Positions 24,132 to 35,100 of a DNA stretch of 64,000 nucleotides are shown piece by piece. Location of the stretch: NCBI GenBank assembly GCA_032158295.1, contig CM063251.1, positions 14,149,757 to 14,213,756 of the forward strand. Direction: 5' to 3'. Every line of letters begins with the position of its first letter. The stretch's first letter is position 1. Under the pieces are notes generated by a model that did no database searches, had not been told where the DNA came from, and saw only the letters and a program-made list of their open reading frames with translations. The DNA comes from Pycnopodia helianthoides (taxonomy: Eukaryota; Echinodermata; Asteroidea; Forcipulatida; Asteriidae). The position numbers and the translations under genes were made by a program.

Positions 24132-24336
24132 TGATTTCGAGACCTGGGAGGTCTCAAAATCAATTCAAATATTTTACTGAGAAATTACTTCTTTCTCAAA
24201 AACTACGTTACTTCAGAGGGAGCCGTTTCTCACAATGTTTTATACTATCAACAGCCTCTCCATTGCTCGTTACCAAGTAAGTTTGTATGCTAACAATTAT
24301 TTTTGAGAAATTACCAATAGTGTCCAGTTCCTTTAA
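23695..24336 (+). mobile_element. family C MITE (ACTGGACAC ends), TTAA-flanked
   Basis: The left end is TTAAAGACACTGGACACC and the right end is TAGTGTCCAGTTCCTTTAA, an inverted pair; both tips are TTAA. Interior landmarks are GACCAGTCTTCTCACTTGG, CAATTGGTCGTCGAAGTTGC, CACACGAAGTTGTGTGC and GAGGGAGCCGTTTCTCACAA. A tandem duplication repeats the left end, so a second left terminus starts at 23953. Without it the element would be about 384 bp. Confidence 0.85.
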
Positions 24337-25814
24337 CATCTAGGGCCTATATAATGTTGATGTTCTCGTTCCTCGAATATGCATTTTATACAAAATATTC
24401 TTTTCCGAAAACCAATGATGTTATTGCTCCCCTGAAGCTCTTATGGCTCGTTTATTTTATAATTATTGTACGTATCCGGTATTTAATACAGAAATAGATT
24501 TACGGGACAAGTGAGCTTCCTTATTTAATATTCAGAACCCTAAACTGTCTGTGATCAGACGCTGGGCAAAATTTTTCCCAGCAATTGAACTGGAAATAGA
24601 AATCGCAATTCCCAACAGTAGCATAAAAAAAACCTCAATCGATCACTCTACGTGTACCCATTGCAAAACATCAATATTATTTTACAGTTTATCTGCAAAA
24701 AAACTAGGTGTTATATCGAGCTTTGCCGGGGTGTCACCGCTCAACCATCGACCCGCGTACGGGGGGCTTCGGGGACCGGGAGCGTCCCTCGCGGCACTTT
24801 CTTTGATCTCGATTGGGCGGAAAATTGCTTCCAGCTGCAGGCTGGATGGCTACTTGTCAGTTGTTCAATCGAAACACGTGGTTAAAGGGAGGATCCACCA
24901 ATTGGTTTATCGGAAGAATACGTTAATTAATGCACGGTCTAGTTTTTTTCAGAAAGCCTTCTACATAACCTTCAAAAATTTCATACAAAAAAAAAGGTGT
25001 TCACATTTAATATTTGTTTGAAACCGCCACCCCCCCCCCCCTCAAACACCGAGTATACTGGTTCCGTGTTTTGATGATTACAAGGCCAGACACTTTAATG
25101 AGACTGCATTCAAACACTCATCAGAAACATAAAGCAGTTTAGAAAGCTTTCTCTTTTAGAAATACATTATTGTCGAAAATTGTGTCGTGACCACATTCGT
25201 TCTTCTTCATAGAGGAGGGTTTCGCAGACATGATGCTGGTAACGTCTTCGTCAGGTACCCTATGTGTGCAACAGTGATCATGGGTACTGATTCTTAAGGG
25301 GGGGGGGGGTCAGACCATTATTTTTTTACCGTGCCTCTGTGTGGATGCTATGATCTGAACGGTAGAAGAACGAGATGGCCGCGGCATAAACAAAATGTCT
25401 ACGCAGGCATGTTATAAATTAGCGTCCGGAACGGGCTGAAATTCCGCATTAACCACCAGTCCCAACACTATTGCGTAGAGGGGAAAATCAATATACCATT
25501 TACAATGATGTATACGTGTACAATGTGGACCCTGACCTCAAAAACCTTCATATTAAACACATATTGCCATTGATCTTGAAAATGTATAAATCGAAATTAA
25601 AATCGAAATAAAAAAAAATTAAACGATACAAAAAAAATGTATTAAAATTAAAAAACCGAAAAACAACAAAACAGTACGTCACTTGGGCATTCATACAGCG
25701 TACGAAACGGTACATGTTAAAACGGTAGGCCTAAAGTTGCTTGAACCAGATAAAGGATTATGTGTTTTGAAAGCACAGTCACAACAACGGTGATTATTTT
25801 CAATGACCAGCATC

Positions 25815-26060
25815 CACACTTAATGTGACCCAATGTGTACATGAAAATAGCAAACCTGAGAACATTTAAGCTCAATCGGTCTTCGGAGTCACGAGAAAAT
25901 AGTGAAAAAAGAGAGTTATGTTTGACACTGTTTTGGAACATCGAGTTTCGTTCTTGCGAGATCAAAACTAACTATTTTTAATCGATTTTTCAAAAACTAA
26001 AGCATTTTAGGCAACCAGAATTTAAGGTACGTTTTTGATGTGTACACCATTTACCCAGGT
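25815..26060. repeat. repeat carrying the CACGAGAAAATAG module, second copy
   Basis: TGACCCAATGTGTACATGAA, GAGAACATTTAAGCTCAATC and GAGTCACGAGAAAATAGTG run in the same order as at 23108-23360. The segment ends near TGTACACCATTTACCCAGG. Confidence 0.5.
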
Positions 26061-26572
26061 AAAGCTTATGGTAGGCTTACAGTCCCTTTTTTTAGAAAAC
26101 GAACTGTAAAATTATTTAAAGCAGACCTAAGATTTAACAAAGCAACCACATAATGTTTTTTATAATTTGGGATCTCACTTGAGATGAATGCGGATATTTT
26201 GTTCGCGGTAGACTCGGAAATCGCACCGTGCTTTAGGCCTACCACACAACGGTGTATTGTGCATCCAAAATAATGTTCTCTTAAATCTCCAATGCAATTA
26301 CACACGAAGCACAAACCTTTCTTCAATTTGAAAATTATAGATCGTGTAGCATAAAGGCATGTGACCTAATTCGGAAAATTTCGCAGTTCTATTCTGGAAA
26401 ACGACAATACATAATACGCAGCCACTTCCGAGTGGGATACCCTCTGAGCATTTTAACAACAAACACGAACACCATTTTGTGATCAAATTGAATTCACTGT
26501 AGTTTTTCAGTGAACCAATTCTTCTTCTTTTTTAACGAGTTTTTCTCCTTTGCATAATAAATCCGATCAACT

Positions 26573-26768
26573 GGGCCCAATTTCATAAAGCCTGTAAGCA
26601 CAACAAATTGCTTAGCACAGACAAATATTGCTTACCATAAACTGGCTACCAGCCGACAGTCCATAAAGTTTACATTGTTGGGACCGGTGCCCCATTAATG
26701 TTGTTGCTTTAATAGCAAAGAAATGTGTTAAGCAGTATTTTCGGCTAAACAGCTTCATGAAATTGTGC
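26573..26768. mobile_element. MITE of GGGCCCAATTTCATA family, copy 4
   Basis: The left end is GGGCCCAATTTCATAAAGCC and the right end is GCTTCATGAAATTGTGCC, an inverted pair about 196 bp apart. Internal AAGCACAACAAATTGCTTAG and CTGGCTACCAGCC blocks match the other copies. Confidence 0.75.
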
Positions 26769-27659
26769 CTTGGTAATTGTACGAGTTCCCCAGCCCACCG
26801 CCCTCTCTGTGGACACACCCGGCAGCAGAGTTCACCAGGTCATCAAATTCGTGGCATTTTAAAAATAAATTATACCAATATCATTAACAACAAAGCTCGT
26901 AATGCGCTACCGTCCGTGGTCCCATTCTCCTCGGGCGACTTATTGTCTGCACACAAGACTGCACAACGTAACATGAAGCACCATTTCTTTCTTTTTTTTC
27001 CCCCAAAGTTATCGTTGTTTTGCAAATTGATATGCCAACTACTCGTTGTTGGTGGACCGAGTAGAGAGAGTCGAGAAACTGCCGGTGAGCCTCCTGTCTG
27101 GCTTTTTATTGCTACGTACTGCGCAAGGTCGAGTTCAGGTTTGTTACAGTAATATCGTATTATGATAACGGTCGACGTGTATGATTTATTTATTAGTTAC
27201 GAGATCCATGCTATAGTCGGTGTATGTAGGGACTGTGGCAATGTTTGTAATTGGTGGAGAAAGTGGAGAGATTTTTTGAATATAATAGTGCAGCAAACGG
27301 TGGGGGAAAAAACTCGCTCATTCAAAAATCAAGGAAAGGGGGTGGGGTAATTTGTCAATCAAAGTTTAACAGCATCACAGGGGAGGAACACAAAAATAAA
27401 AAGTCGACAAGAGCGATTTCATTCTAGTCCTACTTAAGAATGAATGCTCAAGGGGGATACTTTAAGTTTTGAAGGCAAGTTATTATTCCTATATTACCAA
27501 TACTAGTCTAGTTTTTTTTTTTAATTAATTGAATGAAACGTACACACATAAACATCGATGTAGGCCTACAGGCGCTAATTTGTTTAACCGACAAACACAA
27601 AATACAGCATCGCAATTTGCTGCACGTGTTTTGGGTTATTGGTCTCTTCCTAAAAGGCA

Positions 27660-27815
27660 GTTACACTTCCCACCTACTCCCCGACCTCTTCTCACCATCT
27701 CCTCCCCCCCACCTGCAACCTCTTCCAACTTCCTCACCCTACCCACATCCTCTCCTTACAACCTCCTTCCCTTACCACCCCCTTCCCCCCTCTCACCCCT
27801 CTCTTCTCTGGCTGC
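27660..27815. repeat. strand-asymmetric pyrimidine-rich tract
   Basis: About 150 bases are almost entirely C and T with some A, and only a few G on the + strand; they are built of variants of CTCCTTCC, CCCACC and CCTCACC. It is probably an old, decayed microsatellite. Chance ORFs through it are low-complexity Pro/Ser/Leu and are not credible. Confidence 0.8.
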
Positions 27816-28964
27816 ACTCGCCTGATTGTCTTCGCATCAGCTGTTAAGATATAATTAATTGGACAAAACCAATTTGGCAAAAATAGAAGCCTAATGATAG
27901 TATAAATCAGCGGCTGGGCACTCTTCTTTTAGCGCATTGATGCGTGGATGAAACCATTTAATATATACACGACGCAGGGAGAGAGAGAGGCTTGCTCATA
28001 CACACACAGCCGTCGGTTTCCCCCCATCTCAAAACACTAATCGCCGGGAAATTACCGGCAGTAATTACAAGTCTTAGAAAATATAGACGTTTTAAGAATT
28101 TATTTTGATGATCCTCAGTTGGGGCGCCCGAATAGAGAAGAAGAAGCCAGTCAGGCAAGGACAGGTTTTGGCTGGAGGCCATCCCGTGTTGTGAAACGAT
28201 TTTATGCTTATTTGTACATGTATGTATATATTTTTTTTTAAAACTTCTCCTTCGTTAACTGAACAGTGACTGAATCGCTAATGATGCATCCAATACGCCC
28301 TTCGCTGAATATCAGCAGTAAAAAAAAAAAAAAATACCATGAAATAATTATGGTTTAACATGACTTTGCCCGGCTATATGGCGCCGACTTCAGACGGGAC
28401 ATTCTGGGATATTTATTATGAATTGGAATTTACACGATAATTATTGTCATTTATCTCATAATTGGAAATCTCCTTTTCCACGAACTGCATCGCCATGACT
28501 TGTTCAGATGTAATGAACTGGGGAAAAGAAGAAGAAGAAGAAAAAGAAAGGAAAAAAAGGGGGGGGGAAGAAAAAGATTGGCACAAATACACTTGTTACT
28601 GTGGTAAGTTAATAAGTGTACCTAACTCAATTGAAGTGTTGACATTCTGGTTCTATTTCATTATCATGGAACTACCGGTACAATCGGATTAGGAAAATAC
28701 CGGAGAAAGACAAATCGACGTTTCCTTGGAGCTCACAAGGTACACTCTAAAAACTCCAGGGTGAGAATTGACTCGGATTTTGGGTCGGTGGGGGGGGGGG
28801 GGGTCAAGCTGACCCTGAAAGTGGTTATTTTTTCCTGCCCTTGTTTATTTAACATGATTGTCACTAATATATTAACAAACATTTTACATTTAAATGTTTC
28901 GCTAAAGCCTGGGCCGTTAACAACTCGATATTGCTGTGCAAAAACTTAATTGACTGTGAAGGAC

Positions 28965-29358
28965 TTAAAGGAACATTACAGAATTGGTAAGAAAAATACG
29001 TGTAAAATATACTTTTTGATCACAGATGTACATAAAACTTACACGGTCTAATGATGATGATAGTAGAAAACACCCCTTGGAATATTTCTGTCTGAAACGC
29101 CATATTTGATGAGAAATGAATAAACTAATTTTCCGATTGGAGTTTATCGCTCAGCGAGCGTTTTATTCATTTGTTGAATCTATATGATTTCATGCAAATG
29201 TGTAATCGGTTTTTCACTATTTTCTCGTGACCCAGATGGCGGATCGATCTCAAACTTCTACAGGTTTGTCAGTTTATGTATATGATGAATTACATAAAGT
29301 GCTTACACTGCCAGCAACTGTTTTGTTGGCAAAAACCAATTCTGTAATGTTCCTTTAA
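28965..29358 (+). mobile_element. TTAA-flanked MITE (family A), copy 3
   Basis: 394 bp, running from TTAAAGGAACATTACAG to CTGTAATGTTCCTTTAA with intact inverted ends. It includes the central GCTCAGCGAGCG palindrome and the CTATTTTCTCGTGACCCAG module. Confidence 0.9.
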
Positions 29359-29562
29359 CGTAAAATGAATGACTTACGAAAGTCTCAAAGCGATTGGTGC
29401 TGGTGTCAGCTTTTGTGAAAAGTAAGCTCTCAGACTGAAAATCGTTTAAAAGTGTTTTCGACCATGATGGTAAACCAAATCGGGTTTACTGGTGTTAAAA
29501 TTGGAAAGACACACAGTCATTGACACCTTGCCAAAATTTGATCCTTACAAAAACACATGGAC

Positions 29563-29620
29563 ACAATGGCGTAACCATACATTTTCATTTGGGGAGGGGA
29601 GGGGGGGGGGGACTGGACCA
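29563..29620. mobile_element. possible terminal fragment of a hAT-like element
   Basis: CAATGGCGTAACCATACATT followed by GGGGAGGGG and a G-run resembles the CARNGGCGTA-type ends of hAT elements. The opposite end was not found. Confidence 0.3.
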
Positions 29621-30406
29621 GATTTTTGGGGGCCGGACCAGTGTCAAGGTCATACACACATGTACAGTTGGATCTGGTATCCGCGAACACGAAGCTCAGC
29701 CTCGACTCAAACACTGTAGGCCCTACCCTTAAAACGTCGTTACTAACCAGCATCTGCAAGTCCCCCTGCAACGAATCTCCGACACAAGCACATCCCCGTA
29801 TGACGATTTCCACTTGAGGCAACCGTGCCCACCGAAAGGATGACACCAAAATTCCCTAATCTCCACAACCTTGCTGAAATTACGGGGGAAGGAAACTCTG
29901 AAATCATGTTACCACGCAATCAGAAATCCTTTAGCAAATCTGGGCATTCCGGCATCAAGGACACGATGGGGCCAGGAATCTTGTCAACGGGATCGTCCAA
30001 CACCGCTGATGACTGCAGCGTGCATTCGGGAGTAGGGGGGGGGGGGGTAAGGCTACAGCAATGATCAGCCGATTCCCCAAGCTGGTCTGCTCAGTTTTTT
30101 GTGATGTTATTATTTGTCATATTTGGTTCCCGACGTTTAATTGAAAATGACAAGTTGGTTAAGGGAAGACGCGCCGTTTAGTTCAATGAGTGTCGCCAAC
30201 TTCGTGAAGAACACCGAACGGAATTCCCAAGTGGATACTGGAGTTAACTCGCCGCAAACGTACATCATATCCTGAGTTTATAGCCGACCGGCACATGAAA
30301 AACTAACTGCGTGTTTTAAGTAAAAGAAAATAAGTTTGCACAAATTTGTGCGATGTAATTGGCGTGCAGACCACATGCCCTCTAGTCATCTATACCATTA
30401 TCAGGG

Positions 30407-30440
30407 GCGGATCTAGGATTTGATGAGGTGAGGGGGGATA
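30407..30440. mobile_element. possible terminal fragment of a hAT-like element
   Basis: CAGGGGCGGATCTAGGATTT is a typical hAT-type terminus. No inverse copy of it is present in the window, so only one end or a solo fragment is represented. Confidence 0.4.
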
Positions 30441-31251
30441 CCGAGAGTTAGTAAATGTTTATCTATACTACTTGCTCCATTGGTTTATGTACGTAGGCCT
30501 ACATGACCCAAACAACAACAGTAATTATGGTTTTACGGAGATAATTAGTCTACACGACTGGAGAGGGTGGTGGCTCAAGAAGGCCTAACTACCTGCAAAT
30601 GGTATCCAGATTTTGTTTGTTCAGGGTTGTGGGCGGGGGGGGGGGGTCTTTGGGCGTTACACATGATATGTCAAAAATATAGATATCGCTCATGTTACCA
30701 CATTCTCAAGACAGTGTGGGTCGTATGACACACGCTTGCCTTATACACTTACAGCGTTCTAACTATGAATGAAAATTACTGCGTTGGGTCTCTTCTACAT
30801 CCGTGCGAAGAGAGTACGAAGCGGCAAGCTTGTGAGGTTCGGGGTTTGGTTCAACCATGAGGTAGAATTGCTACCACCGTAATTCCACGGTGCAATAGAG
30901 GAATTTCAGAGGCGTTTTACTCATTATTTTTTACTCATAGTATAATTAGGGTGTTGCTTTATAATGTCTTGTAACTCCTTTGGGGGTACGTTTTTTACCC
31001 CCCTTTTTTTGGGGGGGGGGGGGTGTCGGTCGGCCTGTGTAAAAACAGCGGTCTAGCGTAGCCATGGTTCTAGCCAGAATGAATAAAAAGAATGAGAGGG
31101 AGCATTTAACACTTACTGGTACCCGTAAGTTTGATTTCTTGGGGACATTTTGTGTCTTTTTTTGATGGGGGGGGGGGGGGCAAAGGAAACAGTTGTTGTA
31201 AAAAGTGGTTTCTTAAAAAGTTAAGATTTGAAGCTCGTCTTTAGTTCTGAA

Positions 31252-31895
31252 GACAGAACCAATTATGTGCTTCACATTGCAAACAGTTTTAGTAATTTGT
31301 AAAGGGAACGGTAGCCTACACGGTTAGGGTAAGTTTTCAATGGTGCTGACCCCGGTTCGAATCCCACTGCTACAATTTTTTCTTCTTTTATTTAGTCGTT
31401 GCCGTTAACCGCAGTGCATTATTTAAGTAGTGTTTTAAATCACCTGCAAACACCAACGGGCGCTTCGGTGCACTGGACTGTTCAATTGCGTGCAGTCCAG
31501 AGCTGGTACACCCGGTTCGAGCCCTTCCCGTACCAAGAGGGACATGACTTTTACTGCTGGCCGCTGTAATGGATTGGGGTCCGTCATGTCTATCCCCAAA
31601 TTAGGAAGGGTGCATATATCGGGTGGGAAAGGACAAGGAGGGGCCGGGACTAGCCAATCCCTCAAGGGAACTATACGGGGATCACCACTCTGCGTTCCGA
31701 CCAGACTTTGAGTCCCCTGAACGCCCGGTCGTCACTCCGACTAACTTTCTGCACAAATTTGTTTTGAACTTTTAACACACTTTTAAAGATATTGACTATA
31801 TCTTGATAAAAAAGTTTCCTTCAGTTTAATTTAAGGCAAATAGGAGAGAGATTTTTTTTTTCAAGGCTGAAATTTCTTTTTTAAATTTGGCCGAT
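31252..31895 (+). repeat. left inverted arm of the foldback-like structure
   Basis: It begins GACAGAACCAATTATGTGC and ends near TTTAAATTTGGCCGATG. It matches the reverse complement of 40845-41484 almost base for base, with small differences in A/T runs. It contains two B-box-like motifs (31354-31364 and 31514-31524) and a CTGGACT...AGTCCAG hairpin near 31472-31500. The longest frame (75 codons) is preserved in both arms, but that is expected from sequence identity and is not evidence of coding. Confidence 0.95.
31311..31373 (+). other. tRNA-like (SINE-head-like) sequence in left arm
   Basis: GTAGC at 31311 can pair with GCTAC at 31369-31373, like an acceptor stem. TAGCCTACACGG resembles a diverged A box, and GGTTCGAATCC at 31354-31364 is a perfect B box. 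The D, anticodon and T stems are poor and the length is 63 nt, so it is not a functional tRNA. A tRNA-derived SINE head is the best reading. Confidence 0.45.
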
Positions 31896-32199
31896 GAAAA
31901 TAAAAGTGGTATTTAAAAAAAATCATTATGTCTGAGGCACCTTTTAGCTCGGCGATTGCTTCTACATAGCAAGGACTTTCTGTCAGTAAATTGTTAAACA
32001 AATCAGAGAGAACTAAATTTCGAGGCTGAAAAAAAGGCAAGACTTTTACCCCTGCAGTTTTTCCCAAATTTTTTAAGAAAATGTTTTCTTTTCCAATCGC
32101 CTAACATTTGGAAGGGAGCTTAAATGGAGTGCGACGGGCAGAAAATTCTTGCTTTTGTTTCCCACAAAACTTATATCTCAAGTCAAATGATATAAAAAG

Positions 32200-35100
32200 C
32201 ATCAGTTCAACCTAATGCATCATTTTGGAGCAAAACATCGCCACATAAAAAATTGCCAGGATTTGCGAAAAATGCTGGATTTAACATTTATGATTTTTAT
32301 TAGTTAGGCTATTTACGATTTTTTCAGATAATCACCCCCCCCCCCATTAAAAAAAACGTCAACATTTGATGAAAATGCTTAACTTGCCCCTTATGATTTT
32401 TTCAGTCTTTTGCCTTTTTGGGGGGTAAGTTTCAATATACCCCTGAAAATAGCTTGAATCAAGAGTGAAGTTATATTTAAAAAAAAAAGGGCAGTAGAGC
32501 CTACTGTATCATTTAAAAAAGCCTAAAACTGAAACTTAAAATTAGCCCAAATTTGATAAAAATTCTGGACTTTCCCCTTATGCTTTTTTCAAATTTAGGC
32601 CGAATTTTCAAGGATCAATATTTCCCTAAATAAAGCTTGAACCATGGGTCAAGTTATATAGAGCCTACTTCACATTTTCAAAGCCTAAAATTAAAACTTC
32701 AAAAAACGTCAAAAGTTGATAAAAATGCTCGACTTACCCCCTTATGTTTTTTTTTTTAAAGTTCTGGCCGAATTTTGAAGAATCAATATTTCCCTGAATT
32801 TAGCTTTAATCATGGGTGAAGTTATATTGGCCCAAATTTGATACAAATACTGGACTTACCCATTATGATTTTTTGTCGATTTCAGTAGAGCCTACTACTT
32901 CATTTCGAAGCCTAAAATTGCATCTTCAAAATTGGCCGAAATTTGATAAAACTGCTGGACTTACCCCTTGTCATTTTTTCAATTTTTAGCCTATTTTTGA
33001 AGTATCAATATTTCCCTCATTATAGCTTTTTTCTTGGGTCAAGTTATATAAAAAGGCATCAGTAGAGCCTACTGCATCATTTCAGAGCCTAGAATCGCAA
33101 CTTCAAATTTGGCCGAAATTTGATAAAACTGCTGGACTTACCCCTTGTCATTTTTTCAATTTTTAGCCTATTTTTGAAGTATCAATATTTTCCTTATTAT
33201 AGCTTGTACCTTGGGTCAAGTTATATAACAAGGCATCAGTAGAGCCTACTGCATCATTTCAGAGCCTAAAATCGCAACTTCAAATTTGGCCGAAATTTGA
33301 TAAAACTGCTGGACTTACCCTTGTCATTTTTTCAATTTTTAGCCTATTTTTGAAGTATCAATATTTTCCTTATTAAAGCTTGTATCTTGGGTCAAGTTAT
33401 ATATCAAGGCATCAGTAGATCCTACTGCATCGTTTCAGAGCCTAAAATCGCAACTTCAAAATTGGCCCAAATTTGATAAAACTGCTGGACTTACCCCTTG
33501 TCATTTTTTCAATTTTTAGCCTATTTTTGAAGTATCAATATTTTCCTTATTATAGCTTGTATCTTGGGTCAAGTTATATAACAAGACATCATTAGAGCCT
33601 ACTGCATCATTTCAGAGCCTAAAATCGCAACTTCAAAATTGGCCAAAATTTGATAAAACTGCTGGACTTACCCCTTGTCATTTTTTCAATTTTTAGCCTA
33701 TTTTTGAAGTATCAATATTTCCCTTTTTAAAGCTTGTTTCTTTGGTCAAGTTATATAACAAGGCATCAGTAGAGCCTACTGCATCATTTCAGAGCCTAAA
33801 ATCGCAACTTCAAAATTGTCCAAAATTTGATAAAACTGCTGGACTTACCCCTTGTCGTTTTTTCAATTTTTAGCCTATTTTTGAAGTATCAATATTTCCC
33901 TTATTATAGCTTGTTTCTTTGGTCAAGTTATATAACAAGGCATCAGTAGAGCCTACTGCATCATTTCAGAGCCTAAAATCGCAACTTCAAAATTGGCACA
34001 AATTTGATAAAACTGCTGGACTTACCCCTTGTCATTTTTTTTTCATTTTTATCAGTAGCCTATTGTTGAAGTATCAATATTTCCCTTATTATAGCTTGTA
34101 TCTTGGGTCAAGTTATATAACAAGGCATCAGTAGAGCCTACTGCATAATTTCAGAGCCTAAAATCGCACCTTCAATATTGGCCAAAATTTGATAAAACTG
34201 CTGGACTTACCCCTTGTCACTTTTTTTTCATTTTATCAGTAGCCTATTGTTGAAGTATCAATATTTCCCTTATTATAGCTTGTATCTTGGGTCAAGTTAT
34301 ATATCAAGGCATCAGTAGAGCCTACTGCATCATTTCAGAGCCTAAAATCGCAACTTCAAAATTGTCAAAAATTTGATAAAACCGCTGGACTTACCCCTTG
34401 TCATTTTTTCAATTTTTAGCCTATTTTTGAAGTATCAATATTTTCCTTATTATAGCTTGTATCTTGGGTCAAGTTATATAACAAGACATCAGTAGAGCCT
34501 ACTGCATCATTTCAGAGCCTAAAATCGCAACTTCAAAATTGGCCAAAATTTGATAAAACTGCTGGACTTACCCCTTGTCATTTTTTCAATTTTTAGCCTA
34601 TTTTTGAAGTATCAATGTTTCCCTTATTATAGCTTGTTTCTTTGGTCAAGTTTATAAAAAGGCATCAGTAGAGCCTACTGCATCATTTCAGAGCCTAAAA
34701 TCGCAACTTCAAATTTGGCCGAAATTTGATAAAACTGCTGGACTTAACCCTTGTCATTTTTTCAATTTTTAGCCTATTTTTGAAGTATCAATATTTTCCT
34801 TTATTAAAGCTTGTATCTTGGGTCAAGTTATATATCAAGGCATCAGTAGATCTACTGCATCGTTTCAGAGCCTAAAATCGCAACTTCAAAATTGGCCAAA
34901 ATTTGATAAAACTGCTGGACTTACCCCTTGTCATTTTTTCAATTTTTAGCCTATTTTTGAAGTATCAATATTTCCTTATTATAGCTTGTATCTTGGGTCA
35001 AGTTATATAACAAGGACATCATTAGAGCCTACTGCATCATTTCAGAGCCTAAAATCGCAACTTCAAAATTGGCCAAAATTTGATAAAACTGCTGGACTTA

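Noticed and set aside
24551..25021. 156-codon + strand frame
   Set aside because: No recognisable domain, mixed composition typical of random AT-rich DNA, and no promoter or splice context.
31435..31665. Frame of 76 codons preserved in both inverted arms
   Set aside because: Identity of the arms explains the preservation; no homologous family was recognised and the frame is within tRNA-like and hairpin sequence.
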